A DNA stretch of 27,584 bases from an uncultured Clostridia bacterium (GTDB taxonomy: Bacteria > Bacillota > Clostridia > Christensenellales > Borkfalkiaceae). The stretch spans positions 1-27,584 of the forward strand of contig CAKQMB010000020.1 of NCBI GenBank assembly GCA_934254825.1, read 5' to 3'. The notes under the pieces are model-generated. The model had not been told where the DNA came from, ran no database searches, and was given only the letters and a program-made list of their open reading frames with translations. Each line of letters opens with the position of its first letter. Position 1 is the first letter of the stretch. Below, one piece after another: positions 1 to 6,840 of the stretch. The translations under genes and the position numbers were made by a program.

Positions 1-146
1 ACGGATTTATCGTTTTTATCGAACTGAGAGGTGGCGAGCTTCATTTCGGAGCCGAGCACCTTGAAGGACTGGTTGATCTCCGCCAGCGCTTGTTTGAACT
101 CCTTTTCGCCCTCAAGACCGATCTTCAGCCCGAAACTGTCTGCCAT
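1..146 (-). CDS. Phage tail tape measure protein, N-terminal 48 residues (runs off window)
   Basis: The reading frame opens with an ATG at 146-144 and reads MADSFGLKIGLEGEKEFKQA, then a helical segment ending ...QFDKNDKS at the window edge. This opening (GLKIGLEGEKEFKQAL..IN) is typical of siphophage tape measure proteins of Firmicutes prophages, which set tail length and form the inside of the tail tube. A strong ribosome site, GGAGGTGA on the minus strand at 153-160, lies a few bases upstream and fixes the start. Its neighbour upstream in the phage should be gpG/gpGT, and those are found at 1727-2217, with an ATPase gene inserted between. Only the N-terminus is visible, so length and integrity are unknown. 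Confidence 0.75.
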   Translation of the reverse strand, partial: MADSFGLKIGLEGEKEFKQALAEINQSFKVLGSEMKLATSQFDKNDKS

Positions 147-195
147 TCGCCGTCACCTCCTTGTGGATGGCATGAAAAAAGCACCCTTTCACCGA

Positions 196-222
196 GAAGT
201 TGGGACGAAACCGTCCGAAGTT
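196..222. repeat. 27-bp imperfect direct repeat, copy 1 (one flank of the ATPase cassette)
   Basis: Begins GAAGTTGGGACGAAAC and ends CCGTCCGAAGTT. It matches 1676-1702 at 21 of 27 positions in the same orientation, so similar sequences bracket the ATPase gene with its promoter and terminator. Its core GGACGAAACCGTCCGA (203-218) can fold into a small GGAC/GTCC hairpin and recurs at 1596-1611 and, less exactly, at 1706-1720. Confidence 0.6.
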
Positions 223-249
223 TTCGATGAGAGCGTGCCTGATGGTATG

Positions 250-280
250 AAAAAGGAGCGACCCCGAAAGGTCACTCCTC
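250..280 (-). terminator. Rho-independent terminator of the ATPase gene
   Basis: Arms 255-263 and 270-278 form a 9-bp stem with a 6-nt loop, followed on the minus strand by five U. One pair is a G.U wobble in the minus-strand transcript but would be a C/A mismatch in a plus-strand transcript, which supports minus-strand use. It lies about 20 bases beyond the ATPase stop codon (304-302) and before the tape measure start, so the ATPase appears to be an independent transcription unit inside the tail operon. Confidence 0.75.
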
Positions 281-301
281 GTAGATATATGAGTTATTTT
301 G

Positions 302-1576
302 TCAGAACAATTCTACCCGGCCAAGCAGCAGGTCGATCAGATTGCAGTGGAAGATGCCGTTGTCGTCATAAAAATTGTGCGGCACATCCATGCGAACGAT
401 AATCTTTTTGAAGAAATCCTTGGTAAGCATCAGCGATGCCAGCTCGGAGAATTCCTTTTTATCGGTATCCATGCGGAAAGCGGACTGAATATAGATTTTT
501 TTATCTGCATCGTTTACCACAAAGTCGATCTCTTTCTGAACCTTGCTGTCGCCTGCGCGGTCGCAAACCACACCGACATCAACAGAGTACCCGCGCCGCA
601 GAAGTTCGTTGTAGATCATGTTTTCCATGATATGACCGGGATCGTACTGGCGGTAATTCAGCCGTGCGTTCCGAAGCCCGATATCCGTATAGTAGTATTT
701 GTTCGGATACTTGAAATAGGTCTTTCCTTTGACATCGTATCGCTTTGCCATTGAAATGAGGAAGGAGTCGATAACATACTGCACATAGTTTGAAACCATC
801 GCAGGATTGATTTTTTCGTTCTTCATGGACGCGATGGCATTTGCGATATTGGTCGGATTCGTCAGCGAACTGATCTGCGAAGCAAGGAAGTTCAGAATAT
901 CATTCAGAACATCCTCGCGCTCGATGCCGTTTCGCTCCACAATATCCTTGACATACAATTCGCTGTAGAGGGAGGTCAGATAGTCCTTCTTATCTTTGTC
1001 ATCCTCCAGTGCTAAAAGTCTAGGCATACCGCCATAGAGCATGTAAGTATCCAGCGCTTTTTGCTCGTCGCCGCCCACGGCAGAATAAAACTCCGCAAAT
1101 GACAAAGGGAACACATGGATCTGTGTAGCACGACCGCGAAACTCTGTTGCGATATCTTTCGACAGCCCTTTGGAGTTACTGCCGGTGACATAAACATCAA
1201 GGTTTTTATATGCCTTGAGTTCGTTCAGCATATCGTAGATGGTAACCTCGATGCCGCCGTTTTCCTTATCCACTACTTTCGTGGTGAGCTGCACCTCATC
1301 AATGAACAGATAGAATTTTTCATCCTTCCTGTCCCGGACGGTGCTTTCTACATATTCGCACAGAGTGATCGGATTTCTGAACTTATAGTACCGCCGCTGA
1401 TCCAGTTCGATTTTCAAAATATGATCTTCCGAAACGTTCTGCGAAAGAAGATACTCGAAAAACAGATCGAAAAGCAGTACGGACTTGCCGCATCTGCGTA
1501 TGCCTGTGATGACCTTTATCTCGCCGTTCCACATACTGTGGATCAGTCGGTTCATATAGGAATCTCGTTTAACCAC
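302..1576 (-). CDS. AAA+ ATPase with C-terminal DUF4143-like domain, inserted in phage tail operon
   Basis: From the GTG at 1576 this is a 424-residue protein of the AAA_14/DUF4143 family. Walker A is GIRRCGKS (about residues 25-32) and Walker B is YLFIDEVQ (about 89-96), followed by TGSNS (sensor 1-like) near 130-137. The C-terminal half resembles DUF4143 with a nuclease-like fold (EIDFVV then IYIQSAF). The family is common in bacteria and archaea and its cellular role is largely unknown. A longer frame begins with GTG at 1585, but the 1576 start has GAGGTG (plus 1583-1588) six bases upstream and gives the usual family opening MVKRDSYMNRLI. It has its own sigma70-type promoter and hairpin terminator and sits between gpGT and tape measure genes that are normally adjacent. 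That is the classic layout of a phage 'moron' (accessory cargo) gene. A defence or superinfection-exclusion role is possible but unproven. Confidence 0.85.
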   Translation of the reverse strand: MVKRDSYMNRLIHSMWNGEIKVITGIRRCGKSVLLFDLFFEYLLSQNVSEDHILKIELDQRRYYKFRNPITLCEYVESTVRDRKDEKFYLFIDEVQLTTKVVDKENGGIEVTIYDMLNELKAYKNLDVYVTGSNSKGLSKDIATEFRGRATQIHVFPLSFAEFYSAVGGDEQKALDTYMLYGGMPRLLALEDDKDKKDYLTSLYSELYVKDIVERNGIEREDVLNDILNFLASQISSLTNPTNIANAIASMKNEKINPAMVSNYVQYVIDSFLISMAKRYDVKGKTYFKYPNKYYYTDIGLRNARLNYRQYDPGHIMENMIYNELLRRGYSVDVGVVCDRAGDSKVQKEIDFVVNDADKKIYIQSAFRMDTDKKEFSELASLMLTKDFFKKIIVRMDVPHNFYDDNGIFHCNLIDLLLGRVELF

Positions 1577-1594
1577 GCATTTCACCTCGTACTT

Positions 1595-1615
1595 AGGACG
1601 AAACCGCCCGAACTT
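1595..1615. repeat. Copy 2 of the GGACGAAACCG repeat, in the ATPase 5' leader
   Basis: AGGACGAAACCGCCCGAACTT matches 202-222 at 18 of 21 positions. It lies between the -10 box (1624-1629) and the ribosome site (1583-1588), so it would be in the leader RNA. There it could form a short GGGC/GTCC stem or be an operator. No protein partner is known. Confidence 0.5.
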
Positions 1616-1623
1616 CTATGTGT

Positions 1624-1652
1624 AGTATACCACGATTTTTGAAAAATATCAA
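1624..1652 (-). promoter_or_regulatory. Sigma70-type promoter for the ATPase gene
   Basis: On the minus strand TTGATA (1652-1647), a 17-base spacer, then TATACT (1629-1624). This is near consensus with ideal spacing, about 50 bases upstream of the chosen start codon. It points directly at the ATPase gene and makes that gene independent of the phage late operon. Confidence 0.75.
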
Positions 1653-1675
1653 GGCTATACGAAAAAGTTCACAAA

Positions 1676-1702
1676 GAAGTTGCGACGGAAACGGACTAAG
1701 TT
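1676..1702. repeat. 27-bp imperfect direct repeat, copy 3 (other flank of the ATPase cassette)
   Basis: Begins GAAGTTGCGACGGAAAC and ends GGACTAAGTT. It matches 196-222 at 21 of 27 positions. With copy 1 it encloses the complete ATPase cassette. A further partial copy of the core, GGTGAAACTGTCCGA, follows at 1706-1720, directly after the gpGT stop in transcription order. Confidence 0.5.
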
Positions 1703-1726
1703 CGAGGTGAAACTGTCCGATATGGG

Positions 1727-1942
1727 TCAAATGCCATCCGGGATAATATCGTCGATGTAATGCGCCCGTGCCGGGGTGGCCTGCCCGTTATACTGCTTAT
1801 GGCACCCCCATAAGTCCAAAAACAGACCGAACGGCATCAGCCACACCTCATCTTGGCTAAGATGCAGGTGGGCAAGGCCGTAATAAAGAAACCGGGTAAA
1901 CAGCTCCGCATCGGAGACCGTTACCCGACTTGCGCGTTTTTT
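1727..1942 (-). CDS. gpGT extension (tail assembly chaperone, made by -1 frameshift from gpG)
   Basis: After the slippery site at 1936-1942 the -1 frame reads through the gpG stop and continues ...VSDAELFTRFLYYGLAHLHL, then LPFG-type FGLFLDLWGCHKQYNG and ends YIDDIIPDGI at a TGA (1729-1727). In tailed phages the gpG and gpGT proteins are tail assembly chaperones that coat the tape measure protein. gpGT is made only by ribosomes that slip one base back near the end of gpG. The ending IDDIIP.G is familiar from Firmicutes siphophage versions. It has no good start of its own, as expected for a frameshift-only product. Because the upstream gpG looks broken, the fused protein is probably not made in functional form. 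Confidence 0.75.
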   Translation of the reverse strand, partial: KKRASRVTVSDAELFTRFLYYGLAHLHLSQDEVWLMPFGLFLDLWGCHKQYNGQATPARAHYIDDIIPDGI

Positions 1943-2217
1943 GAGTCTTTCTCACTTTCCACATTCCGCTTGGTGCCCTTGTACAGCGCCTCCGTAATGG
2001 CGGTTTTGTATCCCGCAAGGTCGAGGGGCGTGGTCAGAAGCTCCACCACATCTTCCGTGAGCAGCTCCTTGGGGTGCTCTTTGTCCTTGATGTTGTGGAT
2101 GAGGATGCTCTTATTTGCCAGAAGCGTAATCAGCCATACGATCTCGCCAATGGCCATTTCAAAGTTCTCGGATTTCATCAGCTTCTCGCCGAGGTTTTCC
2201 AGACCGCCGTATCGACC
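1921..2217 (-). pseudogene. gpG tail assembly chaperone, N-terminus missing
   Basis: The frame reads GGLENLGEKLMKSENFEMAI, GEIVWLITLLANKSILIHNI and ends ...KDSKNAQVG at TAA (1923-1921). It has the right place (before gpGT and tape measure) and a frameshift signal at its 3' end, so gpG is a sound call. About 97 residues remain. Upstream, the frame in register is not continuous. The reading frame that arrives from 2344 is offset by one base and belongs to a different-looking protein; the two meet at a perfect inverted repeat (2202-2224). The 5' part of gpG, and the tail tube gene that usually precedes it, are therefore missing, by deletion or assembly error. Confidence 0.65.
1936..1942 (-). promoter_or_regulatory. 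Programmed -1 ribosomal frameshift site, A AAA AAC
   Basis: The minus strand reads TCA AAA AAC GCG in the gpG frame, which contains the canonical slippery heptamer A AAA AAC in the correct phase, four codons before the gpG stop. Slipping back one base puts ribosomes into the frame that encodes the gpGT extension, open to 1727. This is the standard arrangement for siphophage tail chaperones. Confidence 0.8.
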
Positions 2218-2224
2218 GGCGGTC
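2202..2224. repeat. Perfect 8-bp inverted repeat at the gpG breakpoint
   Basis: GACCGCCG (2202-2209) and CGGCGGTC (2217-2224) are exact reverse complements around a 7-base spacer. The repeat coincides with the place where the connector fragment and the gpG fragment join out of frame, so it may have promoted the deletion or a slip during replication or assembly. Confidence 0.7.
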
Positions 2225-2344
2225 GGTAATATAGAAGTCCGCACCCAGCAAGGCGCGGACAAGCGCGTTTTTCAGTTTGGTGTAGCTGCCCTTTGTGAAC
2301 AGGGACAGCCGTACCTCCTGCGTTTCGCAGCCGGGAGTATTGTC
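2218..2344 (-). pseudogene. Phage head-tail connector/tail completion protein fragment
   Basis: The minus frame reads DNTPGCETQEVRLSLFTKGS, then YTKLKNALVRALLGADFYIT before it runs out of register with the gpG fragment. The style (VRLSLFTKGS...LLGADFYITDRR) resembles small head-tail joining proteins that lie upstream of the tail tube gene in siphophages; this is a family impression only. An ATG at 2356 is in frame but lies inside the perfect hairpin at 2345-2382, so it is unlikely to be the true start. Both ends are broken. This fragment marks the phage side of the junction with the sugar operon. Confidence 0.45.
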
Positions 2345-2382
2345 AAAAATCGGCAAGTATCTGACGGTACTTGCCGATTTTT
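2345..2382. terminator. Perfect 15-bp hairpin, bidirectional terminator, at the phage/operon boundary
   Basis: AAAAATCGGCAAGTA (2345-2359) pairs exactly with TACTTGCCGATTTTT (2368-2382) around an 8-base loop. A-rich and T-rich ends make it a factor-independent terminator in either direction. It separates the truncated phage tail genes on the left from the plus-strand sugar operon on the right, so it probably came with one of the two joined segments. Confidence 0.75.
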
Positions 2383-2487
2383 ACATATTCTCTCTTCACC
2401 ATTCTCCGCTTTTTAACAAGATTGCTCCATGTTTCAAAGCAATATTATATTTTCAATATAAAAATCCGTTGTATTTCATATTCTCCG

Positions 2488-2516
2488 TTGCAACCCATGC
2501 AAGAATGTGCTATATT
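2488..2516 (+). promoter_or_regulatory. Sigma70-type promoter of the sugar operon
   Basis: TTGCAA (2488-2493), a 17-base spacer and TATATT (2511-2516), followed about 20 bases later by GGAGG (2538-2542) and the ATG at 2549. The spacing and position make it the likely promoter for the metallophosphoesterase, glycosidase, exporter and oxidoreductase genes. The 2383-2487 stretch before it is AT-rich and shows no gene. Confidence 0.6.
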
Positions 2517-2548
2517 AAACCAAGTAAATCAATCTTCGGAGGTTTCTT

Positions 2549-3633
2549 ATGGCTTCGGGACTGCCAACTGCATTTAGGCATATAAAAGACAACCAAAAAC
2601 CGCTTCGTTTCAATTCGAACGGAAAATTCAGAATTCTTCATCTTACCGACATTCACGAGGTTGACCCCGCAATGGACGACGATGAGGACCCGGAAATTCC
2701 GAAGAGAAAAAGCGAAGAAACTATAAACGTCATAAGAAAATGCGTCGAGCTTGCAAAACCGGATCTCGTCGTTTTCGGCGGGGACAACATAAGCGGATTC
2801 TGGGAAGAGTTTACATACGAATACATGCGTTCGACAATCAAAAAAATTGTAGCTCCGATTGCGGAGAAAAACATTCCTCTTGCAATCGTTTTCGGGAATC
2901 ACGACGCGGAAAGCGCATACGTAAACCCGTTTATGCAGAGAGAAAATCAAATCTGCGTTTACAGCGAGTATGATAACTTCAGAAGCTCCATGAACGACGA
3001 GGACATTTTCGGCTGCGCGAACTGTTCACTGCCTGTTCTTCATTCGAATTCCGACAAAATCGCATGGAATATATGGTGCGTCGACTCAAACGACTATATA
3101 AGGCAGTCCGACTACTCCCGCCCCGTCGACCTCGGCTACGACTATGTTCACGAGGATCAGATTGCATGGCGCGAAAGGACCGCGCTTAAATTAAGAGAGC
3201 AAAACGGCGGGAAAAATGTTCCGTCGATACTGTTTCAGCATATTCCCGTTTTACAGGAATACGACCGTTTCGAAGAGGTGGCAAAAGGAACCGACGGCGC
3301 GTTCGAAAAGAACTGAAGTTATTATAAAGTTCCCGACGACGTTTTTTCGTCCGGAAGGCTCAATGAGGCACCGTGTCCGACGAACGAACGCAGAGACGAA
3401 TTCGAAAGCTGGGTCAGAACGGGCGATATCGCCGCGGCATTTTTCGGTCACGACCACGTAAACGATTTTACCGAAAACGTTGAGGGCATAGACCTTGTTC
3501 AGACAATAGGTGCGGGCTACCACACATACGGAGGCGAGCGCGGCGGCAGGCTCATTATTCTTGACGAAAACATACCATATAAGTATGAAACGGAAATATA
3601 CCGTATAGACAGAATCTCAAAAGGGAAGGTTTA
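2549..3633 (+). pseudogene. Metallophosphoesterase, interrupted by an in-frame TGA
   Basis: The product is a calcineurin-like metallophosphoesterase, a family that hydrolyses phosphoesters using two metal ions. Visible metal-binding motifs are LTDIH (D34, H36), FGGDN (76-80) and FGNHDA (115-120) before the stop, and FFGHDHV after it. A TGA at 3314-3316 ends the first open part at 255 residues. The frame then continues unchanged from 3317 to a TAA at 3631-3633, with coherent family-like sequence (VPDDVFSSGRLNEAPCPT). A stopped product would lose the GHDH motif and should be inactive. GGAGG at 2538-2542 supports the start. It is the first gene of the operon, four bases from the glycosidase start. 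A single nonsense mutation is the simplest reading; recoding of TGA is not supported by its neighbours. Confidence 0.75.
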
Positions 3634-3637
3634 ACAT

Positions 3638-4945
3638 ATGAAGCTAACTGTAAACAAAAACTCGATAACCGGCAGAATAAAGCCGATGAACGCCGTTAAC
3701 AACGGTCCTGTATATACCGAAAACGCCGATCAGAATTTAACGAACATACCGTACTTTATCGACGCTAATATTCCGTACGCCAGAACGCACGACTCATCGA
3801 TATGCTATGATTACGGCGGAGAGCACTGCGTTGACATAATCGGAATATTTCCGGATTTCGAAAAGGATGAAAACGACCCGAATTCGTATGATTTCACGCT
3901 TACGGATATGTATTTAAAAAATATAGAACGCTCAGGAGCACAGGTATTCTTCCGTCTCGGCAATAAAATCGAACACTGGCCGAAGCATTACGGCATTATG
4001 CCCCCTAAGGATTATAAAAAATGGGCTGTGATATGCGAGCATATCATAAATCATTATAATTACGGCTGGGCGGACGGCTTTAAAATGGGAATAAAATACT
4101 GGGAAATATGGAACGAGCCCGATTTTAACAACAAATGCTGGCTCGGAACGCCCGAGGAATTCTACGAGCTTTTCGCCGTCACGGCAAAGCATTTAAAATC
4201 AAAATTTCCGTCTCTTAAAATCGGAGGCCCCGCAGTATGCTGTTATAACGAAAAATGGCTCGTACCGTTTTTTGAATATATGCGCGAACACGGCGTACCC
4301 ATGGATTTCTACTCATGGCATCGATATTCCGATAAAATCGAGGATTTCACTATCGACGCAGAGCGTCACCGCGAGCTTTTGGATAAATACGGATACACAG
4401 AAACCGAAAGCATATTAAACGAATGGAACTACGTTGTCGGCTGGGAGGGCAAAACGTGGAAAAAAAGTCTTATTGAAATGAATTCCGTAAAGGGCGCGGT
4501 TTTTTGCGCCGCCGTCATGGCGCAGTGCCAAAAATCCTCAGCCGATATGCTCATGTATTACGACGCAAGAATTCAGTCAAGCATGAACAATCTGTTTGAT
4601 CGTAATACGCTTGAGCCGAAAAAAGGCTACTATCCCGTCAAGCTATGGGGTGAAATGCTCAAAATGGGGGCGGAGTGCAAAACAGAATGCGACATTCCCG
4701 ATATCTACGCCGCGTCAGCCGTCGGAAACGGAAAATGCGTAACCATGATAGCATACTACTCTGCCGATGACCGTGCAGTAACGCGTTCGTTCAAAATCGA
4801 CTTCGGAAAAAACGAAAAGGACAGGCTTTACAGCATTTTTACGCTTGATGAGGATAAGGATTTCGAGCTTACCGAAACCTGCGCCTCCGACAACGGAGAA
4901 TTTTTTATTACAATGAAGCCCAATACCGTAATAGCGATAAGATAA
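3638..4945 (+). CDS. Clan GH-A glycoside hydrolase, GH39-like
   Basis: A complete 435-residue protein without signal peptide, so probably cytoplasmic. It shows the two glutamates of a retaining clan GH-A glycosidase: YWEIWNEPD with the likely acid/base E160, and SILNEWNY with the likely nucleophile E262. The opening region (YARTHDSSICYDYGG) and the NEPD motif fit GH39-type enzymes such as beta-xylosidases, but the substrate cannot be read from sequence. A C-terminal beta-rich part (about 355-435) resembles the accessory sandwich domain of the family. The start is four bases after the end of the phosphoesterase, and the stop TAA abuts the ATG of the exporter, so the genes are translationally linked. 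Unlike both outer genes of the operon it has no internal stop. Confidence 0.8.
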   Translation: MKLTVNKNSITGRIKPMNAVNNGPVYTENADQNLTNIPYFIDANIPYARTHDSSICYDYGGEHCVDIIGIFPDFEKDENDPNSYDFTLTDMYLKNIERSGAQVFFRLGNKIEHWPKHYGIMPPKDYKKWAVICEHIINHYNYGWADGFKMGIKYWEIWNEPDFNNKCWLGTPEEFYELFAVTAKHLKSKFPSLKIGGPAVCCYNEKWLVPFFEYMREHGVPMDFYSWHRYSDKIEDFTIDAERHRELLDKYGYTETESILNEWNYVVGWEGKTWKKSLIEMNSVKGAVFCAAVMAQCQKSSADMLMYYDARIQSSMNNLFDRNTLEPKKGYYPVKLWGEMLKMGAECKTECDIPDIYAASAVGNGKCVTMIAYYSADDRAVTRSFKIDFGKNEKDRLYSIFTLDEDKDFELTETCASDNGEFFITMKPNTVIAIR

Positions 4946-5833
4946 ATGAAAGACTATATATTTTTAATAACAATTCTTATTCTGCGTATTCCGCAGAGCT
5001 TCTTTAACAAGAAAACAAGCACTCTCGTCACAAGCACGCCGAGGTACTTCGTATACTGTTCTTACAGCTACGTTCTTGCGGGATTAATCGCATTTGTTCT
5101 GATGCTGAGCGAGGGACTGCCCGAATTCAATCCGTACGCATTCGGGATATCCGCGCTCGGAGCCTTGGCACTGGCACTTAATATTTACTTCAGTCTCGAA
5201 TCGCTCAAACACGGAGTTATGGTTCTGTCCTCTCTCGCAGGCTCTGCCGGACTGCTGATTCCCTGCATCGCAGGAATATTTATGTTCGCAGAAAAAATGA
5301 AGCTCATGCAGTTTGCGGGAATTGCTCTGCTTATATTTTCGGGATGGCTTCTCATCGGCTATTCAAAAAAACAGACGGGTGCGTTTACATTTAAAACTCT
5401 GCTGTTGTTGATCGGCAGTATGTTATCAAACGGAACGGTCATGCTTTCGCAGAAAATGTTTTCGAAATTCCTTCCCGATATGAGCGCGTCGGTGTTCTCA
5501 TTCTATACGTTTTCACTGCTCGGCGCGGGTATGCTTGCAGGACTTATTATAAATTCGTTTTCGAAAGCAAACAGAACAGAAATCAAAACCGTCCCGCGTA
5601 AGCTGTTTTTATACGGAACGATCCTTTCGGTTATTCTGTTTGCAATAAATCAGCTTGCCACCGTCGCGGCGAAAAACGTTCCATCAGCCGTTATGTTCCC
5701 GATAAACGACGGCGGAGCAACAATATTTTCCGCACTGACGGGCGCATGCTTCTTTAAAGAAAAACTTACGAAGCGAAGCGCTGCGGGAATCCTGATCGGC
5801 ATAACATCTTTAATAATTATTAATTTTGGTTAA
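4946..5833 (+). CDS. EamA/DMT-type membrane transporter
   Basis: A 295-residue integral membrane protein with about ten hydrophobic segments arranged as two five-helix halves, as in drug/metabolite transporters of the EamA type. Segments include LILRIPQSFFNKK near the N-terminus, ISALGALALALNIYFSLESL, LIPCIAGIFMFAEKMKL in half one, and FPINDGGATIFSALTGACFF with KEKL near the end of half two; the final short helix ends in NFG. Its start codon directly follows the glycosidase stop with no separate strong ribosome site, which indicates translational coupling. It may move a sugar or a derived metabolite across the membrane; direction and substrate are unknown. The gene is intact. Confidence 0.75.
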   Translation: MKDYIFLITILILRIPQSFFNKKTSTLVTSTPRYFVYCSYSYVLAGLIAFVLMLSEGLPEFNPYAFGISALGALALALNIYFSLESLKHGVMVLSSLAGSAGLLIPCIAGIFMFAEKMKLMQFAGIALLIFSGWLLIGYSKKQTGAFTFKTLLLLIGSMLSNGTVMLSQKMFSKFLPDMSASVFSFYTFSLLGAGMLAGLIINSFSKANRTEIKTVPRKLFLYGTILSVILFAINQLATVAAKNVPSAVMFPINDGGATIFSALTGACFFKEKLTKRSAAGILIGITSLIIINFG

Positions 5834-5870
5834 AGCATTTTAATTGTAATTAAGATAGCACTGTTTAGTG

Positions 5871-6840
5871 ATGAGCAAAACGAAAGAATAAAATCAAAGT
5901 TACAATTATCGGATGCGGAAATATCGCAAATTTGGCGCACATTCCCGCATACATGGCATCGGACATCGCCGAAATCAAGTATTTCTGCGATATACTGCAT
6001 GACCGCGCGGATAAATCCGTAGAAAAATACGGATGCAGTACGGCGGTTTACGACTACCACGAAATTCTTGACGACCCCGAGCTTGACGCGGTTTCCGTAT
6101 GCACACACAACGATTTTCATTCGATTATTTCTATCGACTTTATGCGTCACGGAAAGGACGTTCTGTGCGAAAAACCCGCCGCGAGAATACTCTCAGAGGC
6201 TCTCGAAATGGAAAAGGTTTCCTACTAAACGGGCAGATCGCTTTCTATCGGCGTATGCAACCGTTACGCAAATTCGGTAAACCGTATTAAAAAGATGATA
6301 GCCGACGGCATGCTCGGCGAAATTTATCATGTTTACGCTTCATTCAGAGCGTACCGTTCTATTCCCGGACTCGGCGGAGACTTTACGACAAAAGCCATAT
6401 CGGGCGGCGGAACGCTTATTGACTGGGGCGTTCACTATCTCGACCTCATCATGTACTGTTTAAACGACCCCAAGGTTCTCTCCTGTGACGGCGAGGCATT
6501 CTGCAAACTCGGCAAAGACATGAAAAACTATGTAACGACCTCCATGTGGGCTAAGGATTCGTCCGACATTGAACACGGCACGTACGACGTTGATGATTCT
6601 GTTGTCGGAATTGTAAGAACCGACGGCGCGGTAATCAGCTTCAACGGCGCGTGGGCGCAAAATATCGGAGTCGAAGAGGAAAAATATATCGACTTCATGG
6701 GTACAAAGGGCGGAATCCGTCTCATGTACTGCGGTAATTTCACATATTAAAATAAAGACGGTGCGCTTTACGAGGTCACTCCGACGTATGAAATGAACGA
6801 TATGCACAGAGACGAGGTTCTCGACTTCATCGAAGCCGAG
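5871..6840 (+). pseudogene. Gfo/Idh/MocA-family oxidoreductase, multiply disrupted and 3'-truncated
   Basis: This is an NAD(P)-dependent sugar dehydrogenase-like gene. The Rossmann motif IIGCGNIAN is at the N-terminus, the catalytic-lysine motif LCEKPAA follows (about 6166-6183), and GGGTLIDWGVHYLDL lies in the C-terminal domain. It is broken in four ways. The ATG at 5871 is one base out of register with the body that begins around 5893. In-frame TAA codons lie at 6226-6228 and 6748-6750 with coherent family sequence on both sides. The 3' end stops at about 6840, where it joins the phage portal gene, so roughly the last sixth is missing. It was clearly once part of the sugar operon but cannot make a working enzyme as read. 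Confidence 0.8.

Noticed and set aside
2356..2356. ATG at 2356 as the start of a real phage protein
   Set aside because: The codon lies within the arm of the perfect terminator hairpin and has no ribosome site; it is probably a by-product of the junction.
3314..3316. TGA in the metallophosphoesterase as a recoded tryptophan or selenocysteine codon
   Set aside because: Neighbouring broken gene has TAA stops too, other genes in the window end normally in TGA, and no selenocysteine-type hairpin or family precedent is seen. A nonsense mutation is simpler.
6460..6829. C-terminal part of the long minus-strand frame starting at 7371 as a genuine portal fusion
   Set aside because: It is the antisense of the oxidoreductase and has no portal-like sequence; real homology ends near 6835.
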